A DNA stretch of 36,193 nucleotides from Shewanella sp. OPT22 (GCF_004168585.1 NZ_PGVH01000012.1:1-36193), one strand, 5' to 3'. Counted from the stretch's first letter, positions 16,868 through 26,295 are shown. Program-made: numbers and translations. The notes: generated by a model from the letters alone, not told the origin.

Positions 16868-18232
16868 ATGGCAAAAAATAAAACAGCATTTGTTTGTAAT
16901 GAATGTGGACAAGACTTTCCTCGTTGGCAAGGACAGTGCACTGCATGTAAAGAGTGGAACACGATTACAGAAGTTCGTTTAGGGTCGGTAAAATCAACGA
17001 CATCGAGCACGTTTTCTGGCTATGCGGGTGCTGGCCCAAGTGAAGTTCAAACATTAAATCAAATTGATTTGAATGAGCTTCCACGAATCTCAAGCTCATT
17101 TACTGAATTTGATCGAGTATTGGGCGGCGGAATTGTGCCGGGATCGGCAATTCTGATTGGTGGTCATCCTGGTGCCGGTAAGAGTACTTTATTGCTGCAG
17201 ACCTTGTGTCAGCTTGCTCAAACAATGCCGGCACTTTATGTGACTGGCGAAGAGTCTTTGCAACAAGTGGCGATGCGTGCCCACAGGCTAGGTTTACCAA
17301 CTGATAAGCTTAGAATGCTGTCTGAAACGAGTGTTGAACGTATATGTGATATTGCAATAAAAGAAAAGCCAAAATTAATTGTGGTCGACTCGATTCAAGT
17401 AATGCATATGGCTGATGTTCAATCATCACCGGGTAGTGTTTCACAAGTCCGTGAGTCAGCGTCATACCTTACACGTTTTGCAAAGCAAGAAGGTATAGCA
17501 GTGATTATGGTTGGTCACGTAACTAAAGATGGTAGCCTTGCTGGTCCTAAAGTTCTTGAGCATTGCATCGATTGTTCCGTGATGTTTGAAGGTGACAGCG
17601 ACAGTCGTTATCGAACGCTTCGTTCTCACAAAAACCGTTTTGGTGCGATTAATGAACTTGGCGTTTTTGCGATGACAGAGCGAGGGTTAAAAGAAGTCGC
17701 TAATCCATCAGCTATTTTCTTATCTCGTGGGGAAGGTGAATCTTCTGGTTCACTGGTAATGGTGGTTTGGGAAGGCACACGCCCACTACTGGTTGAGCTG
17801 CAAGTGCTTGTTGATAATTCAACAATGTCTCACCCTAGACGTGTTGCTGTTGGTATGGATTCAAATCGTTTGGCTATGTTACTCGCAGTAATGCATCGAC
17901 ACGGAGGCTTACAAATGTCCGATCAAGATGTGTTTGTAAACGTAGTAGGCGGTGTTAAAGTCAGTGAAACAAGTGCGGATTTAACCTTGTTATTAGCGAT
18001 GGTCTCTAGCTTTAGAGGTAATATATTGCCTAGTGAGATGGTTGCTTTTGGTGAGGTAGGATTATCTGGTGAAATCCGCCCTGTACCCAATGGCCAAGAA
18101 CGGTTGATTGAAGCAGCCAAACATGGTTTTAAAAAAGCGATTGTGCCAAAAGCTAATGTCCCGAAGAGTGCGATTCAAGGTATGGAAATTATTGGTGTGA
18201 ATAAGTTACATGAAGCCTTAGATGCACTCTAG
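16868..18232 (+). CDS. radA: DNA repair protein RadA
   Basis: RecA-like ATPase that drives branch migration during recombinational repair. The 454 residues (E. coli 460) show an N-terminal C4 zinc finger (C10, C13, C24, C27 in CNECGQDFPRWQGQCTAC), Walker A GGHPGAGKSTLL (K105), Walker B LIVVDSIQVM, the RadA-specific KNRFG motif (255-259), and a C-terminal Lon-protease-like domain (LADLTLLLA-type region, VAFGEVGLSGEIRPV). The ribosome site before ATG at 16868 is weak. It ends 9 bases before the convergent PilZ gene with no terminator between them, so transcripts probably overlap. Follows serB in E. coli as well. Confidence 0.95.
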   Translation: MAKNKTAFVCNECGQDFPRWQGQCTACKEWNTITEVRLGSVKSTTSSTFSGYAGAGPSEVQTLNQIDLNELPRISSSFTEFDRVLGGGIVPGSAILIGGHPGAGKSTLLLQTLCQLAQTMPALYVTGEESLQQVAMRAHRLGLPTDKLRMLSETSVERICDIAIKEKPKLIVVDSIQVMHMADVQSSPGSVSQVRESASYLTRFAKQEGIAVIMVGHVTKDGSLAGPKVLEHCIDCSVMFEGDSDSRYRTLRSHKNRFGAINELGVFAMTERGLKEVANPSAIFLSRGEGESSGSLVMVVWEGTRPLLVELQVLVDNSTMSHPRRVAVGMDSNRLAMLLAVMHRHGGLQMSDQDVFVNVVGGVKVSETSADLTLLLAMVSSFRGNILPSEMVAFGEVGLSGEIRPVPNGQERLIEAAKHGFKKAIVPKANVPKSAIQGMEIIGVNKLHEALDAL

Positions 18233-18241
18233 GTAGGGGAG

Positions 18242-18622
18242 TTAGCAAGCATAGGCTAATTTGGCATGCTCACGAATAAATTGTGGTAGTTCTCGATGAA
18301 GTAAATCTGTGCTACCACTGTTGAGCTCAACAAGTCTCTTAAGATGGCCCATACTATCTACGTCAATTTCAACGCAACATAAGCCAATGTTGTTATTGCC
18401 GCTGTATACAACTTGAGTTTGCATTGAAATTTCTACATTTGAGTCCATTAACGATAGTGTTAATGTGTATGAAGAATCATTAATTTCAAAATTTTCAGGA
18501 AGTTGTATTAATGCGCCATTCAAGCTGATGTCTAAAACTTGCGTCTTCCATAATTTAGGAAGTTGGACAATTTTTGCTTGAGCATTAAACAGTACTCTAG
18601 AAAATTTACGTCTGTCGTTCAT
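18242..18622 (-). CDS. Small single-domain PilZ protein
   Basis: Protein of 126 residues consisting mainly of one PilZ domain: RRKFSR at the N-terminus supplies RxxxR and DISLNGALIQLP supplies DxSxxG, followed by beta-strand segments LTLSLMDSNVEISMQTQVVY and NIGLCCVEIDVDS. It resembles stand-alone c-di-GMP receptors such as PA4608 of Pseudomonas. ATG at 18622 has GGGAGA 6 bases upstream; TTG at 18625 is too close to it. About 40 C-terminal residues after the barrel are helical. Its partner is unknown; the larger PilZ protein is encoded on the other side of radA. Confidence 0.85.
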   Translation of the reverse strand: MNDRRKFSRVLFNAQAKIVQLPKLWKTQVLDISLNGALIQLPENFEINDSSYTLTLSLMDSNVEISMQTQVVYSGNNNIGLCCVEIDVDSMGHLKRLVELNSGSTDLLHRELPQFIREHAKLAYAC

Positions 18623-18741
18623 CAAGTATCTCCCTACATCGTACTAATACTTTACCGAGTTATGGGTAGAAAATATAGCGAATAGTTATAAGGATAGATG
18701 ATTTTAAAAAGCATGACGAAATTAATAGGCATTCAATTAAA

Positions 18742-19146
18742 TTAACGATTGGAATAGAAACTTAAAAGATCTTTCCAAGTAATGATCCCTGACAGTTTCC
18801 CTTTTTCAGTAACAGGTAAACAGCCAATGTTGTGCAGTAGCATTGTTTTTGATGCATGATTTATTAATGTGCATTCGTCAATGCAAATAGGGCGTTTGTT
18901 CATAATTTGGTGAACCCGCTGTTTTAGAGTATTCAAGTCTTTCATCGACTCAGAAAGTGAATCTAGGTGAGGGCTGAGTGCTCTATAAACATCGTGTTTA
19001 GATATAACGCCAACAAGTTCGTTTTCTTCTAAAACAGGTAAGTGGTGAAAAGGCGCTTGATCAAAAATCTCTTTGGCTACCGATAGCCGGTCATATAGAT
19101 CAACCGTTGCAACTCTAGACTGCATGATTTCTTTTACTTGTCTCAT
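18742..19146 (-). CDS. Two-CBS-domain protein
   Basis: 134 residues forming a Bateman module: CBS1 (about 7-60, VKEIMQSRVATVDLYDRLS... HHLPVLEENELVGVISKHDVYRAL) and CBS2 (about 78-130, IMNKRPICIDECTLINHASKTM... GCLPVTEKGKLSGIITWKDLL). CBS pairs usually bind adenine nucleotides and regulate an attached or partner protein; no partner domain is fused here. AAGGAG stands 6 bases before the ATG, a strong ribosome site. It is on the same strand as the small PilZ gene, 119 bases upstream of it, so co-transcription is possible. Confidence 0.88.
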   Translation of the reverse strand: MRQVKEIMQSRVATVDLYDRLSVAKEIFDQAPFHHLPVLEENELVGVISKHDVYRALSPHLDSLSESMKDLNTLKQRVHQIMNKRPICIDECTLINHASKTMLLHNIGCLPVTEKGKLSGIITWKDLLSFYSNR

Positions 19147-19284
19147 ACATACTCCTTGAATGGCATATATTCATATATCGGCTAAGGTTTTAATATCATG
19201 AGGTTTATTTGATATTTAATCATGTCATTTAACTGTCAAGAACTGCTGTTTTAATTATATGGTCATCTTCAGTGGAGCGTCGCA

Positions 19285-20496
19285 GTGCCTGTAAAAACGC
19301 CTTTATCGACAGTGTTAGAAAGTCCAGAATCTGAACATAGCCTTCATACAGCAATCGAATATTCTCGTCTCCTCATAAAAAAACGCTCTATAACACCTAG
19401 TGACGATGGTTGTCAGTGCTGGATAGCAGATAAGCTTAAAGCGATTGGTTTTCAAATTGAACATTACCAAAGTAATGGTGTGACCAATCTTATTGCCAGT
19501 CGGGGAAAAAGAAGTGCAAATAAAACATTTGCGTTTGCAGGCCACACCGACGTGGTACCTACAAATCAATTAGAACTTTGGCAGGTAGATCCGTTTAGCG
19601 CATCAATTATTGATGACATACTGATTGGGCGCGGTGCAGTCGATATGAAAACGGCTTTAGCGGCAATGATCGCCGCAATGGAAGACGTCATAAGCCAAGG
19701 GCATCAGCCTAAAATGCAGTGGCAAGTGTTGTTGACCAGTGATGAAGAGGGTGAAGCTGAGTTTGGTACTAAGACCATTGTTGAAAGGCTTACAGAAAGA
19801 GACCTTTTACCGGATTACTGTTTAGTTGGTGAACCCACGAGTGATATACAGACGGGTGATGTGATTAAAGTTGGGCGCCGTGGTGCTATTTCAGGCAAGT
19901 TAGAAGTGTTGGGTAAACAAGGGCATGTCGCTTATGCTGGCGTGAGTCGTAATGCTATTCATTTAGCGTCTGAAATCATATACGCTTTAGAGCACATCGA
20001 CTGGGATCAGGGAAGTGAAGACTTTCCGGGGACGTCATTGCAAGTCACGTACATTAATTCCGGCGAGTTCACTGACAACATTGTGCCGGGAAAGTGTGAA
20101 ATCTGTTTCAATATTCGCTACAGCCATCGATATGAGTTAGAAGACATTCAGAGTTCGATTAAGAAAAAGATAGAATCTTTGCCTATCACTAAATCTGTTG
20201 TACAGAGCATGCAAATAGATTGGGAACGGCATTGTGCACCGTATTTTACGAATAATGTGGGAGAGGACAGTTTGATTTCTGTAGCTGAGGCTGCAGTTCA
20301 TCAAACTTCTGGAATCTTCCCTCGACTTTCAACGTCAGGTGGAACGTCCGATGGCCGCTTCCTATCAAGTGCAAACACTCAAGTTCTCGAGTTGGGCTTA
20401 CCTAACAAAACAATTCATCAAGTCAATGAAAGCATCTCAATTCACGAAATCATTAAATTGTATGACATTTATAAACGTATCCTTTTAAGTTTTTAG
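19285..20496 (+). CDS. DapE-like M20 peptidase (succinyl-diaminopimelate desuccinylase family)
   Basis: M20 metallopeptidase of 403 residues, clearly close to DapE (E. coli 375). Zinc ligands and catalytic residues are in place: FAGHTDVVPT (His, Asp), GRGAVDMKT (Asp), TSDEEGEAEFGT (Glu-Glu), VGEPTSD (Glu), and TIHQVNE (His). NIVPGKCEICFNIRYS and STSGGTSDGRFLS are DapE-like. DapE hydrolyses N-succinyl-LL-diaminopimelate in lysine and peptidoglycan synthesis. The start is GTG at 19285 with GGAG 7 bases upstream, giving about 25 extra N-terminal residues. Isolation from other dap genes and the extension leave open a paralogue acting on another N-acyl amino acid, so no symbol is given. Confidence 0.8.
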   Translation: MPVKTPLSTVLESPESEHSLHTAIEYSRLLIKKRSITPSDDGCQCWIADKLKAIGFQIEHYQSNGVTNLIASRGKRSANKTFAFAGHTDVVPTNQLELWQVDPFSASIIDDILIGRGAVDMKTALAAMIAAMEDVISQGHQPKMQWQVLLTSDEEGEAEFGTKTIVERLTERDLLPDYCLVGEPTSDIQTGDVIKVGRRGAISGKLEVLGKQGHVAYAGVSRNAIHLASEIIYALEHIDWDQGSEDFPGTSLQVTYINSGEFTDNIVPGKCEICFNIRYSHRYELEDIQSSIKKKIESLPITKSVVQSMQIDWERHCAPYFTNNVGEDSLISVAEAAVHQTSGIFPRLSTSGGTSDGRFLSSANTQVLELGLPNKTIHQVNESISIHEIIKLYDIYKRILLSF

Positions 20497-20800
20497 TCTC
20501 TGTAATGTCTAATTAACATAATTTTACTGAGGAGTTAAAAATTGTATTGTTAATTGAACAAAGTGAACGAGTTTAGTGGCTTTTTCGTAATGAGTTATAT
20601 TCGATTAGATGAAAACGCTGCTGTTTGGATGTTTTGTAGCTTAATAAACTAGGCGGGTTCGTCAATATTGTTGGTTTTTTTATCGTTAGATCAGGAGTAT
20701 ATTGGCTATCATTGTTCAATTGGCAATACTATCTCTAGTCTTAAATAACAAATAGTTATCAATCTTTGACTATAAAGCTCTAGTAACGCAGGAGTCGTAA
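20497..20800 (+). promoter_or_regulatory. cydA upstream region with two ArcA-box-like sequences
   Basis: This 304-base gap holds no gene. TGTTAATTAG (minus strand, 20509-20518) and TGTTAATTGA (20548-20557) each resemble the ArcA box WGTTAATTAW with one mismatch. Long upstream control regions bound by ArcA and FNR are established for E. coli cydAB. No convincing FNR palindrome was found. The promoter itself is not clear to me. Confidence 0.35.
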
Positions 20801-22399
20801 ATGATCCTTGATGAAGTTGTTGAGTTATCCCGTTTGCAGTTTGCATTGACGGCTATGTACCATTTTCTCTTTGTTCCGTTAACTTTAGGTTTATCTTTTA
20901 TCCTTGCCATTATGGAATCTCTATATGTCATGACAGATAAGATGATATATCGTGATATGACGAAGTTTTGGGGCAAGTTATTCGGTATTAATTTCGCATT
21001 AGGCGTAACAACCGGTATCGCCATGGAGTTCCAGTTCGGGACTAATTGGTCATACTACTCGCACTATGTTGGCGATATTTTTGGCGCTCCTTTGGCACTC
21101 GAAGGCTTGATGGCATTCTTTTTAGAATCGACCTTTGTGGGTATGTTCTTCTTTGGTTGGGATCGCCTCTCAAGAAGACAGCATCTTGCTGCTACTTGGT
21201 TAATGGCTTTAGGTACTAATCTATCTGCGCTCTGGATTTTAATCGCAAATGGTTGGATGCAAAATCCTGTCGGGAGCGTATTTAATTTTGAAACGATGCG
21301 AATGGAGATGACCAACTTTGCACAGGTAATCTTTAATCCCGTTGCTCAAGTTAAATTTGTCCACACCGTTGCTGCAGGGTATGTCACTGGTGCGATGTTT
21401 GTTCTCGCTATCAGCTCGTATTACATTCTCAAAAAGCGCGATTTACCTTTTGCAAGACGTTCATTTGCAATTGCAGCGAGTTTTGGTATGGCATCCATTC
21501 TGTCGGTTATGGTTCTCGGTGATGAATCGGGTTATGAAGTGGGTGAAGTTCAGCGAGTGAAGTTAGCCGCCATTGAAGCTGAATGGCATACGGATACTCC
21601 TCCAGCCGCATTTACGGTTGTTGGTATTCCTGACCAACAAGCCGAAGAAACGCATTTTGCCGTCAAAATTCCTTATTTAATGGGGATCATCGCAACGCGC
21701 AGTTTTAGCCAAGAAGTTACTGGTCTCAAAGATTTAATGAAAGAACATGAGGCTCGAATTCGACGAGGTATGAAAGCCTATGCTTTGCTTGAGAAGCTCA
21801 GGTCTGGAGATAAATCCCCAGAAAACATAAAAGCCTTTAATGAATTTAAGGGCGATTTAGGTTACGGGCTATTGTTAAAACGCTTCACTAACAAAGTCAC
21901 TGATGCAACAGAAGAGCAAATCATGGCGGCCACCAAGGACAGTATCCCTCATGTAGCACCGATATTCTGGTCATTCAGAATAATGGTCGCATTTGGTGTC
22001 ATTATGTTAATCGTATTTTCTGCGGCATTTTGGCAAAGCACAAAACATAAAATTGCTGAGAAAAAATGGGTGTTGAAAGCCGCTTTATACAGTTTGCCTT
22101 TACCATGGTTGGCGATTGAAGCAGGTTGGTTCGTGGCTGAATACGGTAGGCAGCCATGGACAATTTCAGGGATCCTTCCAACGCACATGTCTGCATCATC
22201 GTTAAATCCAGGTGATATTTGGTTCAGCATTGCTACGATTACGATGTTTTATACCGTATTACTGATCATTGAAGTTTTCTTAATGAGGAAGTACATAAAA
22301 ATTGGACCGAGCAGTTTAAAAACCGGTCGATACCATTTTGAAGATGAGCAAAATACGCTAATCGATAATAACAAAGCGCAGGAGCATCCACATGTTTGA
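20801..22399 (+). CDS. cydA: Cytochrome bd ubiquinol oxidase subunit I
   Basis: Catalytic subunit of the high-affinity bd terminal oxidase in the inner membrane, which oxidises ubiquinol and reduces O2 to water. It has 532 residues (E. coli 522). Haem ligands H21 (TAMYHFLF) and H188 ([10 protein letters not shown]) align with H19 and H186 of E. coli; E101 and E109 ([11 protein letters not shown]) align with E99 and E107. The quinol-binding Q-loop after [12 protein letters not shown] is long, as in the E. coli type rather than the cyanide-insensitive type. AGGAG lies 8 bases before ATG 20801. Its stop overlaps the cydB start (shared ATGTTTGA). Confidence 0.96.
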   Translation: MILDEVVELSRLQFALTAMYHFLFVPLTLGLSFILAIMESLYVMTDKMIYRDMTKFWGKLFGINFALGVTTGIAMEFQFGTNWSYYSHYVGDIFGAPLALEGLMAFFLESTFVGMFFFGWDRLSRRQHLAATWLMALGTNLSALWILIANGWMQNPVGSVFNFETMRMEMTNFAQVIFNPVAQVKFVHTVAAGYVTGAMFVLAISSYYILKKRDLPFARRSFAIAASFGMASILSVMVLGDESGYEVGEVQRVKLAAIEAEWHTDTPPAAFTVVGIPDQQAEETHFAVKIPYLMGIIATRSFSQEVTGLKDLMKEHEARIRRGMKAYALLEKLRSGDKSPENIKAFNEFKGDLGYGLLLKRFTNKVTDATEEQIMAATKDSIPHVAPIFWSFRIMVAFGVIMLIVFSAAFWQSTKHKIAEKKWVLKAALYSLPLPWLAIEAGWFVAEYGRQPWTISGILPTHMSASSLNPGDIWFSIATITMFYTVLLIIEVFLMRKYIKIGPSSLKTGRYHFEDEQNTLIDNNKAQEHPHV

Positions 22400-23531
22400 T
22401 TATGAAATGTTAAGGCTGATCTGGTGGGTGCTGATCGGTGTGCTGTTTATTGGATTTGCGATAACTGATGGCTTCGATATGGGTGTGGGTGCACTTCTCC
22501 CTATTATTGGAAGGGACGATGTTGAGCGACGAGTCATGATCAATACTGTAGCTCCGCATTGGGACGGTAATCAAGTATGGCTGATTACAGGGGCTGGGGC
22601 ATTATTTGCTGCATGGCCGATGGTCTATGCAGTAGCTTTTTCGGGCTTTTACATTGCTATGATGTTAGTGCTGTTTGCTTTATACCTTCGTCCGGTCGGG
22701 TTTGATTATCGTTCGAAAATTGAAGACCCTAAATGGCGCAGTGCTTGGGATTGGGCATTGTTTGTCGGCGGCTTTGTGCCACCGCTCATTATCGGCGTAG
22801 CGTTTGGTAACTTACTACAAGGTGTTCCATTCACATTTGATGAGTTTTTACGTGCAACTTATCACGGTAGTTTTTGGCAGCTGCTTAATCCGTTTGGACT
22901 GTTAGCTGGCATTGTTTGTGTTTCGATGTTCATGATGCAGGGAGCTTCGTGGTTGCAAATGAAAACGGAGGGGATGTTAAGAAGCAAGGCTGTAACAGCA
23001 TCTCAAGTGAGTGCGATTGTACTAATCCTCTGCTTTGCTATCGCTGGATATTGGGTCATCAATGGACTTGATGGCTATGTGATTACTTCTAATCTTTCAA
23101 CGGATGGGGTGTCTGATCCGAGAGTGAAACAGGTTGCAATACAAGCTGGAGCTTGGCTACACAATTATGAGTTGTATCCATTTACTAAACTGTTCCCAAT
23201 TCTGGGGCTCATCATGCCAATTTTGGTTATATTTGTGAGTCGCATGAATCGTTCTGGCTGGGCTTTCTTGTTCAGCTCATTAGCGATTGCAATGGTGATA
23301 CTGACTTGCGGCAGTGCAATGTTCCCATTTGTGATGCCATCATCCTTACAACCAAATTACAGCTTAACAATTTGGGATGCAACGGCCAGCAAAATGACCT
23401 TAGGTATCATGACTTTTGCTGCGAGTGTGCTCGTTCCAATCGTAGTGTGCTATACCATCTGGACGTACATCAAGATGTTTGGACGCATTGGTCGTAAGGA
23501 CATTGAAGAAAAATCGACTTCACTCTATTAA
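22392..23531 (+). CDS. cydB: Cytochrome bd ubiquinol oxidase subunit II
   Basis: Membrane partner of CydA, 379 residues as in E. coli. The N-terminal [29 protein letters not shown] carries the proton-pathway acidic residues of the family, followed by [26 protein letters not shown], the CydB signature. Eight or nine hydrophobic segments follow. The start lies inside cydA by 8 bases, with AGGAG at 22380-22384, which indicates coupled translation in a cydABX operon. Confidence 0.96.
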   Translation: MFDYEMLRLIWWVLIGVLFIGFAITDGFDMGVGALLPIIGRDDVERRVMINTVAPHWDGNQVWLITGAGALFAAWPMVYAVAFSGFYIAMMLVLFALYLRPVGFDYRSKIEDPKWRSAWDWALFVGGFVPPLIIGVAFGNLLQGVPFTFDEFLRATYHGSFWQLLNPFGLLAGIVCVSMFMMQGASWLQMKTEGMLRSKAVTASQVSAIVLILCFAIAGYWVINGLDGYVITSNLSTDGVSDPRVKQVAIQAGAWLHNYELYPFTKLFPILGLIMPILVIFVSRMNRSGWAFLFSSLAIAMVILTCGSAMFPFVMPSSLQPNYSLTIWDATASKMTLGIMTFAASVLVPIVVCYTIWTYIKMFGRIGRKDIEEKSTSLY

Positions 23532-23544
23532 GGAGAGCATAGGT

Positions 23545-23658
23545 ATGTGGTATTTCACTTGGATATTAGGCGTTTTACTCGCTTGTGCTTTCGGTATCAT
23601 CAATGCCTTATGGCTTGAGAATACTGAGAATATGGATAGAGAAACAGACGAAGATTAA
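23545..23658 (+). CDS. cydX: Cytochrome bd small subunit CydX
   Basis: A 37-residue single-helix protein, MWYFTWILGVLLACAFG... ending ENMDRETDED. It follows E. coli CydX almost residue for residue in the helix (MWYFxWILGxLLACxFG), including the conserved Trp at position 6 and the WILG core. CydX binds CydA and stabilises the haems of the oxidase. AGGAGAG overlaps the cydB stop region (from 23531), and the gap to cydB is 13 bases. ybgE, which often follows cydX in other gammaproteobacteria, is absent. Confidence 0.95.
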   Translation: MWYFTWILGVLLACAFGIINALWLENTENMDRETDED

Positions 23659-23664
23659 TTAGAG

Positions 23665-23706
23665 TAGAGCCCTGATTTATTCAGGGCTCTATGTATTTTG
23701 CTTTTT
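23665..23706 (+). terminator. Terminator of cydABX
   Basis: TAGAGCCCTGA (23665-23675), loop TTTAT, TCAGGGCTCTA (23681-23691), then TGTATTTTGCTTTTTT. The right arm also encodes the last residues and stop of the convergent acyltransferase gene. The minus-strand side has no T-run, so it serves mainly the plus strand. Confidence 0.75.
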
Positions 23707-25408
23707 TCTTAGGAAGTAATTTTTCCAAATCCACCAAAACCAACCCGTCAATACAATCATTAAAGTCAGTATCTACACCAAAGTCGAGGAACTTGACGCC
23801 CCCAGGTTTACATAATTCTGAATATTGCTTAAACAGAGTGGGTACTGCTACACCTAATTCAGATAATGTCTGTTTTAATATTCGAAAATTTGAATTGTAA
23901 GTATCTTTGTCGTTGGAACTATAGTCATACAAAGTATCGAGACTTCGTTTTAATTCTGTTGGAATCATATAAGGTGACTTTGAGTTCGCCAAACAAGTAC
24001 AAGGTAGAAACTGAGTTTGATAAAAGTGAACTAATAAAACTTTCGCTCGCTCAGGCAGTTGTCCGCTTAATGATACAGGCCCAAAAAGATAACGATATTG
24101 CGGATGTTTCTGTAAAAAGGCACCAATGCCATACCAAAGATATTCTAAGCTACGTTTCCCCCAGTATTTTGGCTGAACAAAGCTTCGGCCAAGCTCTAAT
24201 CCTTTTTCAAAATATGAGTCAAACTCAGGTGTATAACTGAATAAAGATTGACTGTATAGCGCTGTTCGACCAACACGTTGATGGACATCGTCTACTTTTG
24301 CAAAGCGATAAGCTCCTACGATTTCTAAATCGCTTTTATCCCACAATATTAAGTGGAGATAAAATGGATCATACTTATCAGTATCACGGCGTTCTCCAGT
24401 TCCTTCACCAACGGCTCTGAATGCGATTTCTCGTAGCCTACCAACTTCACGCATAATTGGACTGGAGTCTTTGTGCTCATAAAGGTAAATCAGTTTACCG
24501 TCAGCAGTTTCACCCAGTTGCTCACATTGATTAAGTGCATGTTGTAGATCTGCACGAGACTCAGGGTGAGAGATTGGACTTTGCGTGTTAAATAATCCTT
24601 GGCGATTTCGACCGACACGGTAAAGGTGATTTTTGAGCAGCTTTATTTTCACCTTAAGCGGAAAGTCATTATTCTTAAATGCATCAATAGGAATAAGTTC
24701 GCCAATACGAATAGGCATGGTTTTCTTTGACTGTTTGAACATTTCCTTTACCAACATCAATGTGGCTAAAGGCTTATAGATCATCGAAGCGCCATAGAAC
24801 GCGGCCGAGTTTTTTGCATCGGCAAACATAGGAAGCAATGGCGCATTACAAGTACAAGCCATTTTATAAAAACCTGATTGCCAACTAGTATCTCTAACAC
24901 CCTGAGGTCGTAGTCTCGATACCTCACCAGAAGGGAAGATCAATACAGCACCCTCACTTTTTAGGTGTTCATGAATTGCGGTTAAATTTTGCTTAGGTGT
25001 GCCGCCAGTCATATTTTTCACTGGCAATAGAATATTATGAAGTGGTCCAAGCGCCATAAGGAGATCGTTGGCGACAACTTTAATGTCACTTCTTACTTTG
25101 CTGATGAGCTTAATCATGGCTAATGCATCAAGCGAACCAATGGGGTGATTAGCGAAGATAACAACACGACCTTCACAGGGAATATTTTCGATTTCAGTAT
25201 TTGGCACCGAATAGTTGAAATTAAAACTTTCTAATACCTTTTCGACAAAATCCACGCCCGTTAAGTGAGCGTGTTGCATTGCAATTTCGTTGCATTCTTT
25301 TTCGTTTAACAGATATTTGAGCATTGTTTTAGTCGGCTTAGCTAACCACGGTTTTTGCTCAATTTTTGGAAGGTTTTCCTTAACGACTTTATCTACAGTG
25401 AAAATCAT
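23681..25408 (-). CDS. olsF: Bifunctional acyltransferase, OlsF-like (ornithine lipid synthesis)
   Basis: Fusion of two acyltransferase domains, 575 residues. The N-terminal half (about 60-280) is a lysophospholipid-acyltransferase fold: FANHPIGSLDA (H88, D94), a glycine-rich MTGGTPKQN and FPSGEVSR. The C-terminal half (about 300-470) is a GNAT-like OlsB/hemolysin domain: FRAVGEGTGERRDTDKYD, IVGAYRFA, LELGRSFVQPKYWGKRSLEYLW and LFGPVSLS. This order and length match OlsF of Serratia and V. cholerae, where the C-terminal part makes lyso-ornithine lipid and the N-terminal part acylates it. Activity here is inferred. It starts 11 bases after the stop of the LpxH-like gene, so the two form an operon. 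Confidence 0.8.
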   Translation of the reverse strand: MIFTVDKVVKENLPKIEQKPWLAKPTKTMLKYLLNEKECNEIAMQHAHLTGVDFVEKVLESFNFNYSVPNTEIENIPCEGRVVIFANHPIGSLDALAMIKLISKVRSDIKVVANDLLMALGPLHNILLPVKNMTGGTPKQNLTAIHEHLKSEGAVLIFPSGEVSRLRPQGVRDTSWQSGFYKMACTCNAPLLPMFADAKNSAAFYGASMIYKPLATLMLVKEMFKQSKKTMPIRIGELIPIDAFKNNDFPLKVKIKLLKNHLYRVGRNRQGLFNTQSPISHPESRADLQHALNQCEQLGETADGKLIYLYEHKDSSPIMREVGRLREIAFRAVGEGTGERRDTDKYDPFYLHLILWDKSDLEIVGAYRFAKVDDVHQRVGRTALYSQSLFSYTPEFDSYFEKGLELGRSFVQPKYWGKRSLEYLWYGIGAFLQKHPQYRYLFGPVSLSGQLPERAKVLLVHFYQTQFLPCTCLANSKSPYMIPTELKRSLDTLYDYSSNDKDTYNSNFRILKQTLSELGVAVPTLFKQYSELCKPGGVKFLDFGVDTDFNDCIDGLVLVDLEKLLPKKKAKYIEP

Positions 25409-25419
25409 AAGTCCTGTCC

Positions 25420-26295
25420 CTAAGCAACGCTTTCGTGGGGTTGCTGTTGTGTGTTTTTATTGGGTGATAAAACTTGAATGGAAGAGTCGATCTGCGATAA
25501 AACTCGAGTGCAATTCCATTTGTCATCCCACTGAAGTAGTTGTAGTTCCCCCTGTTCTGTTTCGGCAATTAAAGTACAGTTTTCTATCCAATCACCATGA
25601 TTCCCATAAATTATGTTTTCTTGCTGAATTAACTCTGGCTGGTGGATATGACCACAAAATATGGCATCGACGTTTTGCTGTTTTGCATAACGAATTGCTG
25701 CTTGGTGATAGCGATTGATGGCTTGTTGAGCTTTAGGAACTTTCTTTTTAATGTAACTGGCTAATGACCAATAAGAATGCCCAAAGCGTTTTCTTAGCCT
25801 ATGAATAGAACGGTTTAAAAAGAGAAGAAGATCATACAAATGATCGCCCAGTTTTGCGTAATATCGGCTTACACAAACTTCGGAGTCAAATTGATCTCCA
25901 TGGACCATGAGCAGTTTTTTTCCTGATACCGCGTGATGCAGGAAAAAAGGATGAATCTCAATATTGGCAAAATTGAAATAGTGATAACTCTTTAATAACT
26001 CATCGTGATTACCCGGTATAAAGATAACGTTAGTATCAGATTGAGCAATTTCGATGATCTTCTGTAGAACTTTGTGGTGACTTTCGGGCCAATAAGGGCG
26101 TTTCTTTAGCGCCCATAAATCAATAATGTCGCCGACTAAATACAAATTATCAAATGTTGATGTTTGTAGAAGCTGCAATAAAAATTCAGCTTTGCAATCT
26201 TTACAACCAAGGTGAATATCAGATAGCCAAAAAGCATGATAGTGCTTTGCTTTTAAAATTTGTCCCTGTTCATGTGCTGTACTGCTAAACGTCAT
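25420..26295 (-). CDS. Metallophosphoesterase, LpxH-like
   Basis: Calcineurin-like phosphoesterase, 291 residues, with all five family motifs: SDIHLG (D26, H28), VGDIIDLW (D56), PGNHDE, MVHGDQFD and CGHIHQPE. The layout resembles LpxH-type UDP-2,3-diacylglucosamine hydrolases of lipid A synthesis. Extra length and the divergent N-terminus make a paralogue (LpxH2-type) more likely than the essential LpxH, and the substrate is open. AGGA stands 9 bases before ATG 26295. Its only operon partner is the OlsF-like acyltransferase, which points to membrane-lipid metabolism. Confidence 0.8.
   Translation of the reverse strand: MTFSSTAHEQGQILKAKHYHAFWLSDIHLGCKDCKAEFLLQLLQTSTFDNLYLVGDIIDLWALKKRPYWPESHHKVLQKIIEIAQSDTNVIFIPGNHDELLKSYHYFNFANIEIHPFFLHHAVSGKKLLMVHGDQFDSEVCVSRYYAKLGDHLYDLLLFLNRSIHRLRKRFGHSYWSLASYIKKKVPKAQQAINRYHQAAIRYAKQQNVDAIFCGHIHQPELIQQENIIYGNHGDWIENCTLIAETEQGELQLLQWDDKWNCTRVLSQIDSSIQVLSPNKNTQQQPHESVA

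Noticed and set aside
23866-24240. Plus-strand reading frame of 124 codons inside olsF
   Set aside because: Antisense to a well-supported coding region, no ribosome site and no recognisable protein features.
25290-25718. Plus-strand reading frame of 142 codons across the olsF / phosphoesterase junction
   Set aside because: Runs antisense through two confident genes, with no family signature.
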